Shown: piece after piece, positions 48,507 through 58,986 of the stretch
Layout of the letters: each line of letters starts with the position of its first letter
How positions within the stretch are numbered: position 1 is the first letter of the stretch
Origin: Bryoerythrophyllum caledonicum
Taxonomy: Eukaryota > Streptophyta > Bryopsida > Pottiales > Pottiaceae
NCBI GenBank assembly: GCA_963971425.1
Contig: OZ020516.1
Span: forward strand, 33,716,199 to 33,780,198
Direction: 5' to 3'
Length of the DNA: 64,000 bases
Made by a program: the position numbers and the translations under genes
The notes under the pieces: model-generated
What the model was told of the DNA's origin: nothing
What the model saw: the letters and a program-made list of their open reading frames with translations, nothing else
Databases searched by the model: none

Positions 48507-49442
48507 ATGGCTTCCGTTCAACGGGATTCAAGTTTGCCATCTAGAAAACGGGAATGTGCTACATCATCGTCTTCTAAAAGTTGGTGCCCTTGTTCTATAT
48601 GTAATGGGCATATGATAAAATCCACAAGGACAATCCGTCGCTACATGGAACAAGATCGTACTCGAATACCACAACTACAATTGGGCTCAGAAGAAACACA
48701 CTTCTCTAACGAAGGACAAGATACAAGGATATCAGAAGCTGTTCAAATGGATGAAGGTAATTCTAATGCCACTGAAAAGGCGCACTATCATCCAGGACAT
48801 GAAACACATGTTCAAATGGATGAAGGTAGTCCTAATGCCTCTGAAGAAGTGCACTATGATCAAGTACCTGAAACAATGGAATTGACATTAGAAAGGGCTC
48901 TTCTTACCACGCTCATTCGATTACAGTCTCTATTAGACTCAGGTAACGTATCAATTACCTTACAAACTGAGATTTTGGCGCTTTTATTTGGTGGGGCCCA
49001 AAACATGGAGTACCATGTATATCAAAAATATTCAGTGACCAATTTGTTGAGATTTTTGCCACCGACTTGGGATGGAAATGTGGAAGGCTCTCCTTTGCCT
49101 AAAACATTTCGAGCCCTATACCAATTATATCGGAAGATGGGAATGGTCAAACCCAAGCAGTACAGGTTATGTACAGGTTCAACCAACTCATCACACTACC
49201 CTTTGCTCTTACCGTACTCTATGGAAGATGATCCAAATGAGAAGTGTCTTCATCAAAAAATATGGGGTGATTGTACCCAGCGAAGAACTCCTTGTTTTTA
49301 TTGTGGAAAACTTAGGAAAGACATACTTTCATTTGATTACATTCCCCTAATTGGAATATTATCTCTACTATGTAAGTGTAGAAGTTATTGTAATGAGTTT
49401 CTAACTATGTGGAGAACGTTTCGACAATATGAAAAGAATTAA
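48507..49442 (+). CDS. TNP2-like transposase N-terminal region
   Basis: The 311-codon ORF starts at ATG 48507. A cysteine-rich start (WCPCSICNGHMI, then STRTIRRYMEQDR) resembles the transposase-associated domain that precedes TNP2 in plant CACTA/EnSpm elements. A direct duplication of about 30 residues follows (VQMDEGNSNATEKAHYHPG and VQMDEGSPNASEEVHYDQV). The second half has LLRFLPPTWDG and SPLPKTFRALYQLYRKMGM, which resemble the segment before the TNP2 catalytic core, and a C-x-x-C pair (PCFYCGKLRK). The DDE core is absent. The ORF ends inside a TTAA-family repeat, so it may be a truncated transposase or a small accessory protein of that family. Family call is moderate; function unproven. 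Confidence 0.55.
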   Translation: MASVQRDSSLPSRKRECATSSSSKSWCPCSICNGHMIKSTRTIRRYMEQDRTRIPQLQLGSEETHFSNEGQDTRISEAVQMDEGNSNATEKAHYHPGHETHVQMDEGSPNASEEVHYDQVPETMELTLERALLTTLIRLQSLLDSGNVSITLQTEILALLFGGAQNMEYHVYQKYSVTNLLRFLPPTWDGNVEGSPLPKTFRALYQLYRKMGMVKPKQYRLCTGSTNSSHYPLLLPYSMEDDPNEKCLHQKIWGDCTQRRTPCFYCGKLRKDILSFDYIPLIGILSLLCKCRSYCNEFLTMWRTFRQYEKN

Positions 49443-49709
49443 TATTTCTTGCTACTGTTCAAAATCTCACATTCAATAGAGTGTCCTAGCAATAGAAGCT
49501 CGAGTTGCCCAAAGTGCTCACTCTCCCCATTTGAAATTCAAAACCCTATAACTTTCCCATAAAATGTTGGATTTAGGAAAACAAATTGGACTCACACGAA
49601 GCTTTTAGTAATGTAGAAATTTCAAAGGGGAATGTCAAAAATTGACACCATAGGAACCTTTCAAACTTTTAAGAGTCCCCAAGGGGACTCTTGGGCCTTT
49701 AGGGGTTAA
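49421..49709 (+). repeat. Right part of the TTAA family
   Basis: It matches 25610-25910 from CGACAATATGAA to the terminus GGGCCTTTAGGGGTTAA, ending with TTAA at 49706-49709. Together with 47886-48300 it brackets the 311-codon ORF. Confidence 0.8.
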
Positions 49710-49815
49710 CACATTCCTTTATTAAAAAATTATAGCATATTTACATTCAAAATGCAAAACAAAATTTCTACAACTACTAACTTTTATTTCAAGCACGATA
49801 CAATCTGGTTTAGTT

Positions 49816-51511
49816 CTATTCCTCTGTATCAGCATCAGTATCGTGATCATTGTCATCATCACTTTGGATCTCGTTTTCATCGTTTGGATCCGCCACAACC
49901 ACATCAAATCTTCTCATTTCATGTGCACTATCCTTGATGAGTTTATCTAAATCATTGATGTAACCCCAATTCTTCCCCACGTTTCCACCTCCCATATTCT
50001 TGTTGAGTAATTCCAATTCCAACTGTTCCAACCATAATACAATACAAAAATATATTAGCACCAAGATTATGAATACAAAAATTAGAATTAATTACAGATT
50101 ATCCACATATTGCTTTATGCATGTAATGTAATTCAATCTATCACAAACATCCAATTTATTGTAGATAATATGAATTGCGACGTAAATATCTAAAATTCAC
50201 AACTTGAATAAATATTAACTCACAAAATAGAAAAACCAGGCGAGCTGTTGAGACTTCATTCGAATCTTGTTTTGGGGCCGATACTTCTTTCCATACACAA
50301 CTTTCGCTACCGCTCCATGGACAACATCCGTTCCATATGGGTCATTTCCAATTTTACACCATTTGTCCTCATCTATAAGTGGAAAGAACGATAATGTTAA
50401 TAAACTCATTCAATTTATTCCATATCCCATATAACTCCACAAGCATAAAAGAAAAATATAATATTACTTCCATTTAAATATCTAAAAAATTACACAATAC
50501 CATCATTGCTTACATGGATAGACCCAACTCATCTTTTCCGCCTTCCAGGCTTCAAGAGCAGATCTCTCTTCTAAAGTTGTGTTGGGTTTTCTACCCACAT
50601 TGAGTAGCCACAACAACTACTCGCGAGCTACACGAGTGTACGTGCCTCTCCTTTGGCTCAAGTAGACCACCATACGTGCCTTTAGAGAGGGGCCATTGCT
50701 AGGACCTTTCTTCAACCATGCTATTTCCAATTGACTATAGACCTCATCGTTATCCTCAACTCCATAATGAGACAATATTGCCTTCTTTAGATCTTCATGA
50801 CGAGGATAAACACGGATGTACGGCTTATCACTTAATAACAAGTCATCAGCAATCTTGGAAACATGGGTTTCAAGATAAACCCAATTTGTGCACTCATGCA
50901 CTTGTGGTTGTACGGTTCTAGAGAATAATGCACTCAGTTGGCTAAATACCTGCACATTTTGCTCCTCCGGATTATTGCCCACCCTTCCCGGGTTGCTTCC
51001 GGAGAGCATACCAACATTCGTAACCGAAGGACCTGAGAGATGTAACATAAACAATTACTAACTTCCAATATAGCTAATAAATTTTTCATAATTTACAAAA
51101 ATATGTTGCTTATTTTGATGACATCAATATTGGAATTACACACCTAAAAAAAAATATTCAATATTATACTACACATTTTAGATGGAAAATAACTGTACCT
51201 TCAGGAATTCTAGTCGGTGTAGGGATTGCGGTATTCGTTGATGGAGAAGCCGCCGAATGTGGTGTTGCTTCAGGTCTTCCATATGGATGTTGCTCTGTTC
51301 GGGCAATCCTTGGTCGTTCCCTATAAAGCCGCGCAGTGTTGTATGGGTTGTTACCTGGCCTTGAAGCAATCGAAGGGCGACCTGAGGGAGGTGTTGTAGT
51401 GTGTCCAACACTACTAGACGGAACTAAGGTTATTGGAGATGTTGATTCCACCGGAGTTGCCATCATAGTAGTTGATGGCACCACTGGTGTTTCTCTACGT
51501 CGATCCTCCAT
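49816..51511 (-). pseudogene. Four-exon gene of unknown function with in-frame TAG
   Basis: I do not recognise the family. Four exons join in matching phase: 51511-51199, 51032-50514, 50372-50224 and 50022-49816, giving 395 residues if the single internal stop (TAG at 50619-50617) is ignored. The first exon is Thr/Pro/Ser-rich. The second holds a helical stretch (HEDLKKAILSHYGVED, then YLSQRRGTYTRVARE just before the stop, then LLWLLNVGRKP after it). The third has KWCKIGNDPYGTDVVHGAV. The end is strongly acidic (DDDNDHDTDADTEE). The location among transposons and AT-rich composition suggest a transposon-borne gene. The stop makes it a likely pseudogene unless it is a sequencing error or is read through. 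Confidence 0.55.
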
Positions 51512-53346
51512 AATAAATGTCTATTGTACTTAGAAACTCAAATGATATTAATAAATATATTAAGTAACTTGAAAAGCTTAGTACAAAAATGATGTATAAA
51601 AGTTCCATAGATAATATTTATTGTGAGGTTAGATTAATCATAATTGCGAAGGAAAAGGTGAACATGCACCTCAGTAGGCGGTGTCATCTTCCTGTATACA
51701 TTCCAGGCTTTCCAAGGAACATCCATTATCTGCGTCAGAACATTAATCCAAGAAAAGTAGTGATTAACCAACAAAAGAGATTAATTTGCAGCATTCATCA
51801 ACATGAATTCTCCGAGAACAGTCAGTTAAAGTTAATAAGGGTAGTGAAATACATCGTCAAAGGCGTAAACCTTATGATTCACCTCCAAACCTTTTGTTAA
51901 AATGGCTAGGTCGGGGTGATTATTGTAGTGGGTAGGATGTGTTATTTGTGTGTTAAGTAGATATATGACATTAATACAATCAGTGAAAATATGGACCGGT
52001 TCAATGGCGTATTGTGAGGTGCTGATTTATAAAGTCTTGTGGATGACCATCATTTATGCTCTGAGGATGTCGTGGGGTGGCAGGGGTGGGTGTGTATATC
52101 CTACTATATATTGATGTTATTCTTCTTATTGAACATGTTTACACCAAGAATGCAATTAAAACTATTTTTGGTATGAAAATCAAAGAAGGGGCCAAATGGA
52201 GCGTCGAGTATTTTATGATACGAAGTCATCAAAATGCAAGTAAGTGAAATCAAAGTGGTGGATGGAAAGCTTCCATTGATGAGCATTGTCACTCTAAATT
52301 GGTCGAAGAAGAAAACCATCACATCATTCCAAAATAAATAATCAAGTTTAGAAAGGAGATTATTGAATACTAAAAAAATTCAAATACAAAATGAAATACA
52401 TGCAATATTGGCCAATATTGATTCACGTTTGTCACTCATGATGTCCACTAATATTCCATGCTATCAATTCTACAAAGGATTATCAAATGCCATTCTCACA
52501 AGAAAACATCTATTTTCCACAATTTGAGATTTATCTCAAGCACACAAAGGTTGATTTCCATTGATGAAAGGCACACACATGTTCAAGATGATGGTTTACA
52601 ATACCATAAAGACAACACTAAAGAAAATTGGCTTCATTCTAAATTGTGTATATTTTGAAAGCTCTCATAAAAATCTTGAACAAAAGTGAGTATGAAGGCA
52701 CTCTATTTTGGCATTTGATATCTTCCAAACCACAATTCAACTCCACCTCAAACTTTCGAGCATTGTGTAATACATCATGTACTACAACTTTGATTTGTAC
52801 ACATTTCAGTTTTGCCCACCTATATTCATGGTATGATTTTTTGAATCGAAGTGAGTAAAAACTGTACAGTTTTGTTTGTCACTGTAGACTCAAGAGGGGA
52901 AGATTTTTGTGATTGGCATGTACCACCTTATATTTCAATGCAACAGCATTTACAAAGAACTTAACCTAGTCGAGTTAAAACCACAACACAGAAGATGTAG
53001 TGATAAAAATTGCCCCTAAACCCTAAATCCTTGGCCATTCGACAGCTACAATCACTCCATTTTCAGTCCTGGATGAGAACGATACTGAATACAGGAATTC
53101 TCCAGTACGTTTATTCAGAAGTTAGTGATTTAAGCTTGCGGAGAAATCGACAATCACTGCGGTAACATGCTCCAAAGCAAGAGGTGATGAATGGTCAAAA
53201 CAGTCCACCAAAATCTATTTAACAATTTGGAAACCAATCCAGGAGCAATTTCAGGACACAGTAACCATAGTTGTGATTAAACATTTGGCTAAACAATCTG
53301 CACCTGAACAGCATAATCTGGACTAACTAACCATAGACTTTCAATT
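51512..53346. other. AT-rich spacer, no gene seen
   Basis: Short ORFs only. It contains repeated phrases such as TCCATTGATGA near 52270 and 52558, probably old transposon DNA. Confidence 0.5.
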
Positions 53347-53634
53347 GGGCAGGCAACAGTAGAACGAGGCTCAAAAGTTCCAACCAAGAAAACCAAAATC
53401 CTGGAACTATCCTCGTGTTGCGTTCAACGGGTCCACCGACGCCGAAATACCAACATGAAACCTTTTTCATAGCTTCTACCAGTAGTTGGAGGGCAGGCAA
53501 CAATAGAACGAGGCTCAAAAGTTCCAACCAAGAAAACCAAAATCCTGGAACTATCCTCGTGTTGCGTTCAACGGGTCCACCGACGCCGAAATACCAACAT
53601 GAAACCTTTTTCATAGCTTCTACCAGTAGTTGGA
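53347..53634. repeat. Tandem duplication of 144 bp (48 codons)
   Basis: Two adjacent copies start GGGCAGGCAACAGTAGAACG (53347) and GGGCAGGCAACAATAGAACG (53491) and are nearly identical, so the duplication is recent. The length is a multiple of three and the minus strand stays open across both (53707-53327), giving a duplicated hydrophobic peptide with WYFGVGGPVER. It lies past the stop codon of the nuclease-kinase gene, so it is most likely 3' untranslated sequence. Confidence 0.93.
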
Positions 53635-53898
53635 GGCCAGCCCTGAAGCGTACTGAAGTCAATCGCATAAACCTATCCAACATTTTAGGGTGCTCCGGTT
53701 CTCTCAAATCGCCAGTCGATCACACAGACCCAACCCTCTGGAAGTGGAATTCAAGCATAGCGCAAATATCCTGAGATTAAGCGGCAACTACATGTACAGA
53801 TCAAACAAAAATATCAGTCAGGAACATGTAGGTAACAAGTTAACCGGATCATGTAAAACACACGGATCAGGATAAACATTACCACTGTGGTTGGGACT

Positions 53899-56522
53899 TC
53901 ATGACACAGGACTTGACAGCCAAGGGTCTTCCAATGCCATCGCTGCAGTGCACTCCTTGGCTTTAAGCCTCCTAATAAAGTCCTCAGCAGATTCTGAACC
54001 CCAAGGCAGTAGGCGTTCCAGGAGTTTGCCGAGCTGATGCATGTCAGACAAAGGAGTATAGCTGTCGCCCTCCAACGTGTCACCGCTCCACTCAGTCAAC
54101 GGCTCAAACCCTGGTGGCAGTCTAAAAGGAGACTCTGCTACAGTCTCCAAATCTATAAGCATAAATTGACCCTTGGATACCTGCAATATGTTCGGGAGCC
54201 GAATATCCCTGTGCACAAGTCCCGCCCCATGCAGGACAGCCAAAGCCTCACAAACATCCTTCGCCAACATCCTAGTATCCTGCTCGCCCCTCAGTATCGG
54301 TGAGAATCCAATCGGCCTAATCTCAACTCGATAAGAATTGAGATAAACATATCTTTTCCCAATTCGACGGATACGAGGAAGAAAGTGACAAGTATCTCCA
54401 AGTCTATACGCCTTAAGTATCAAGTCAATGTTAGTCCCCCGGGCGTCACAAAAGCTTTGGAAGTTTTTGATGGACTTACGAACATAGCTAGGGTAGAATG
54501 CTATCTCCCTATCCCCAGCAATTTCCCGTGTGAACATGGCACGGCGGCCTGGCACATCAGGGATTGAATCTGCCATTTTCTTAATCAACTGAAAAGCGTA
54601 ACCCAGGCTCAGCAAAAACTGGCAACGACCAAATAAAATGGACAGCAAAAGAGTCTCACCAGCTTTTCTGATGTCGCCAGATTTGTCAATGCAAACCCAC
54701 TGAAAATTTGTCCCAGCTGCTACGTACCCCAGAATACACTGGACATCACCGTAAAACATTGGGGAAAGTGGCAGAATCTTTTGCCTCAGGTCCTCTTGAG
54801 CAGCTGTAAGGCTGCAAACCTTGTCTTCACCTACAAGAAAAGTGCATCCAGACGCTGTAACCAGCGTGTCGGGTCTCGACCTCTCTCGAGTACTCCCAGA
54901 AAGACTATCGCCGGTCACTTCATTGCAGTTGAAGATTAGGTTGTGCTGAAACCGGAACGAGCTAGCCGTCTTAAAGCACCCAAAGAGGTTAGCGAGGATA
55001 TTATTAATCCAAACTGACACGTTCATCTCAGATCTTACTTCCACAGGAGAGACAATCAGGTATGCTGTCAAAAGCAAAGGGAGCAATGAGCCGTCTGCCT
55101 CGATTAGATACTCATTTGCCACATTAGGTTCACGCATAAGAATCTCACGATACTTATTCCTTAATACGGGAAGCATTCCATGCTGCTCAGGGAACAAAAT
55201 TCTGCCAAGGTCAAACGCATTCCTTGGGAGATCAGGTAGCTATGGGAGCAGCATGGACTTGATCCATTCTTCCGAACGATCTTGATAATCTGGTGGACAC
55301 AACAGGTAGTATTACCACCAAATAACTGCAAACGATCCAATCACAGAATGCAATCAAACAACAAAAGAAACAGAATGTAGTCACTGCTAAAAGAAGGTGC
55401 AAAACTTTTTGAAGACAACAAATTACACACCCAACTCCAACCCTAAAACTATGTCCAGTGAGCAATGAGCCCAAATAAAATAGGGGAGTGCAACCGATGG
55501 GGATCATACATGAAAGCCGCAAGATTTAATCAAATAGCAACTAAAAGGGATAAAAAAATCTCTCAAGATGCCTCAACAAACACAGAGCAAGAATAACATA
55601 CCAGTAGCAACAGCTGGTTCAATGAGAGCAAGAAGAGCTGCACGCACAACATCATCATCGGTATCACTAAACAGATGAGATCGAAACTCTGGGGTTTTCT
55701 CCAACAATTTCACCAAGATCCTTCCCTTCATTTCGCCATCTTCTACAAGTGACTTCAATCTTTGCAGCCAGCGAGTGACATCCTCATGTTCCACAGCATT
55801 TCCTGGTTCGCATACAAAACAAACGTAAGAAATCACACTGTAGGAGAGAAATGTTTACAAGAGGTGACAAACGATCCAATAAGTAAATAAATAAATAAAC
55901 AAAACAAAACCCTAAACAAAACAAGCAGCAGCAGCATTGTGAATAATGCACTGGAATGACAAAATAAAATTTCGAAGGTGATTGATTGGACATCAAGATG
56001 CGAAATATGCATCACCTGACGCACTATCCGACACCCTGATGAATGAACGCCGCGAAGAAACCTTTTAAAGACAACAAATCACACACCAACGTTGTGTAGT
56101 GTGCAACGAGCCCAGATATAACAATGAAATTCAGCCGAAGAGGATCATACATCAAAGTCACAGGATTCAATGAAACAGCAAATAAAAGAGGAGCAGAAAT
56201 TTCTCAAAAACCTAAGTGCAACGATCCATTCTAACAATCAACCGCCCCCAAATACAGCCACGAACATCAGTGTCGACACAGTAAACCCTTGATAGGTAAC
56301 CATACCAGCAGGTTGAACGAATGCCTTGACGAGTACGTGCACCACACCAGGTCGGGTAGGAAGAATTATGTCCAAGGAATCCTTACTGGCTGCTGCAAGT
56401 GCAGTTTCTGTATCATATCCCGCATCCACCAACTTCTTGATGTCACCATCTTTGAACTTCGCACCTGGACGTCTCTGCTCCAAGACGTGGCGAAGGGCCA
56501 TGCACTCGTCATCCTCGTCCAT
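53899..56522 (-). pseudogene. Crinkler-type PD-(D/E)XK nuclease-kinase gene, in-frame stop
   Basis: Three exons join in matching phase: 56522-56306, 55802-55602 and 55289-53899; 602 codons with one internal TAG at 55242-55240. Exon 1 encodes a helical module (KKLVDAGYDTETALAAA) like helix-hairpin-helix repeats. Exon 2 is helical and charged. The uninterrupted 3' part (from 55239) has a restriction-endonuclease-fold core: P-D, then 13 residues, then E-D-K, the spacing of PD-(D/E)XK enzymes. After it comes a kinase-like domain with HRDIRLPN (catalytic loop, Arg in place of Lys), LIDLE in place of DFG, and SDMHQLG in the C lobe; no clear glycine loop or VAIK lysine. This order is known from Crinkler-type eukaryotic effectors, some plant-encoded. 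Kinase activity is doubtful, nuclease residues look intact. A MITE sits 280 bases upstream. Confidence 0.75.
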
Positions 56523-56800
56523 CAGGAAAAGAAAAGAAAAGGAGGTGCATGAAAAACGACGAAATAGTGGAAAATGAAATCAAACCCTAGCGCCTGCACT
56601 CCTGGGAATGACAAAGTGCAATGCACCGCGATCAAATCTAAAATCTCTGAACCGCAGTAAACCTGGAGGAGAGAGCCGGAAGTGGAAATAGAGAGCAGGC
56701 GAGAGAGAACCGGAAGTGGAAATAAGGAGGAGAAAGGAGACTGAGAGAAAACAGAGAAAACGAGAGCGAGAGACTCAACCCTTGAGAGAAGAGGAGGTAA
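56523..56800 (-). promoter_or_regulatory. 5' leader and promoter of the nuclease-kinase gene
   Basis: This purine-rich stretch (repeated GAGAGAG and CGGAAGTGGAAATA, the latter twice at about 56666-56735) lies directly upstream of the start codon. No clear TATA box was seen. Confidence 0.4.
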
Positions 56801-57202
56801 TAAGGTTGGATGACCTATAACCACCACGAACCCCATAATGGACAAGGTAAAGTGGACTGAAACCACCACAGACCCATCCCATTTCCGAAATTTTAGGAAG
56901 TCACATATGATTGGGTGTTAGTTCATGATTGGTTCAAAGCTGCCGGTTTTTAGTCAATGCAGAAGTGGTTATTGGTACAACTTAGTGTGGAAATAGAGAG
57001 TATGGTAAGTCGAGGAATGGGTCACGGCTTACTATCCACTTTGAAAATTGTAGCAATTTCAATATGAAGAAATAAATGGTCACGACAATTGCAATATTCA
57101 TGAAATCCTATTTTGAATTCCCAAAAAATGTCTTACCACGTATACAAACGCTATAAATAGGTCAACAAGCTTAAGTTGGTGGTTATAGGTCATCCAACCT
57201 TA
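56801..57202. mobile_element. 402-bp MITE with perfect long inverted ends
   Basis: Ends are TAAGGTTGGATGACCTATAA (continuing CCACCA) and its exact inverse, about 26 bases. There is no ORF. TAA/TTA at the edges recalls Harbinger/Tourist target sites but a direct duplication is not clear. It lies in the promoter region of the nuclease-kinase gene. Confidence 0.85.
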
Positions 57203-57830
57203 AATGAGCAAGAAGGCTACTCGCGAAACCAAAAACCCAAACTGGAATTAAGACCGTCCGATTGAAACCCTGGCCATAAATTATTTTTTTCATCCAGATC
57301 GAACAGCACTGTCCATCGATATCCCATCCGGAGTCCGTCCATTATACTTTTCGTTTGTTCCTACAAGCCGCTCAGGTCCTGAAAGTGTACTGCATAGGGG
57401 GTTGAATATGGGGTAGCACTGGTGTAACCCTCTCTTACCGTTTGAATATAAGCACTCATGTACAAATTTGTACCACTAAAAGTACAAAAAAAAAATGATT
57501 CCATAGTTGTAACTTGTGTCCCACTTATACTGCTTATCAGCCAGTGAGGCTTTCCCCTGCTCAACAAATGTATCATGGCTTAGAACCTCCATTTTAAAAA
57601 GAGTTTACACCTTTCAGTAAAAATATTACACAACAATTATTTCTAATGTATGTTCTTGTTTCTCACACCATAGTTAACTTTAGCTAATAAAGACGTGACT
57701 TTCAGATAAAATTACATCAACCCCTTAAAGGCCCAAGTATACCTATGGGGTACAAAAATACACACTTTCACCGCAATTATCTTTCTATCCATAAGATCAA
57801 AATTCACGAAACTTTGATCGCATCATCTCA
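57203..57830. other. Spacer, no gene seen
   Basis: Only short ORFs. An inverted TTAA-family terminus (CAACCCCTTAAAGGCCCAAG) occurs at about 57719. Confidence 0.5.
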
Positions 57831-58136
57831 TCACTTATTATAAAAGAATTCAGGATGACAAACACGTCGATGGATGAACGATCCTTTTGGATGAACGATC
57901 CTTTTGGATGAAAATCAGCTTTTGGATGAAAAGCTAAAAGTTAGGGTTTTTGATCAAATGAAAAGCTAAAAGTTAGGATTTTGGATAAAAGGACGGGGCG
58001 GGGACGGGGACGGGGACGGGGGACGGGGGACAAGGGACGGGGAGACAATGGATTGGAGGGAAAGGGCTAGGGGACGGAGAGGTGGGGACTCAACACAAAA
58101 AAATGTTGTGTCCGGAGGACACGGGTAACACTCTAG
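57831..58136 (+). mobile_element. Helitron-like element, unit 1
   Basis: The unit starts TCACTTATTATAAAAGAATT directly after an A. Near the end is a perfect hairpin (GTGTCC, GGA, GGACAC; 58108-58122), followed 10 bases later by CTAG (58133-58136). TC start, 3' hairpin and CTRR end are the Helitron hallmarks. No RepHel gene, so non-autonomous. The interior has GGATGAA and AAAGTTAGGGTTTT phrases and a GGGGAC-rich tract. Confidence 0.85.
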
Positions 58137-58669
58137 TCCTATATAATAAAAGAATTTAGGATGAACAATGCGTCAAATGGATGAACACGTCGATGGATGA
58201 ACGATCCTTTTGGATGAAAAAAACGCCTTTGGATGAAAAGCTAAAAGTTAGGGTTTTGGATTAAATGAAAAGCTAAAAGTTAGGGTTTTGGATACAAGGA
58301 CGGGATAAAAGTTAGGGTTTTGGATATAAGGACGGAATAAAAGTTAGGGTTTTGTAAAAAATAAAAAGCTAAAAGTTAGGATTTTGAATAAAATGAAATG
58401 CTTAAAGTTAGGGTTTTGGATAAAGGACGAGGCGGGGATGGGGATGGGGATGGGGACGAGGACGGGGGACGGGGACGGGGGACGGGGGGCGGGGGACGGG
58501 GGACGGGGACGGGGACGGGGGACGGGGACAGGGGCGGGGATGGGGACGGGGACGGGGATGGGGACGGGGGCGGGGGGATGATGGATTGGAGGGAAAGGGC
58601 AAGGAGACGGGGAGGTGGGGACTCAATACAAACAAATGTTGTGTCCGGAGGACATGGGTACCCCACTAG
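58137..58669 (+). mobile_element. Helitron-like element, unit 2
   Basis: It starts TCCTATATAATAAAAGAATT immediately after the CTAG of unit 1, and ends with hairpin GTGTCC/GGACAT (58641-58655) and CTAG (58666-58669). It is the longest unit; its G-rich minisatellite (58430-58580) has expanded. Confidence 0.85.
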
Positions 58670-58986
58670 TCTATATCTATAAAAGAATACAGGATGAAGA
58701 ATCCGTCGAATGGATGAATGCGTAGATGTAAAACACGTCAAATGGATGAACGTGCAGATGAAAAATGCTTTTGGATGAAAATCTAAAAGTTAGGGTTTTG
58801 GATAAAATGAAAAGCTAAAAGTTAGGGTTTTGGATAAAAGGACGGGACGGGGACAGGGACGGGGATGGGGGACAAGGGAACAAGGACGGGGGGACGATGG
58901 ATTGGAGGGAAAGGGCTAGGGGACGGGGAGGTGGGGACTCAACACAAAAAAAATGTTGTGTCCGGAGGACACGGGTAACACTCTAG
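58670..58986 (+). mobile_element. Helitron-like element, unit 3
   Basis: It starts TCTATATCTATAAAAGAATA right after unit 2 and ends with the GTGTCC/GGACAC hairpin and CTAG (58983-58986). Confidence 0.85.

Noticed and set aside
58376..58741. Proline/serine-rich ORFs on both strands in the Helitron array
   Set aside because: They translate G-rich minisatellite and have no other support.
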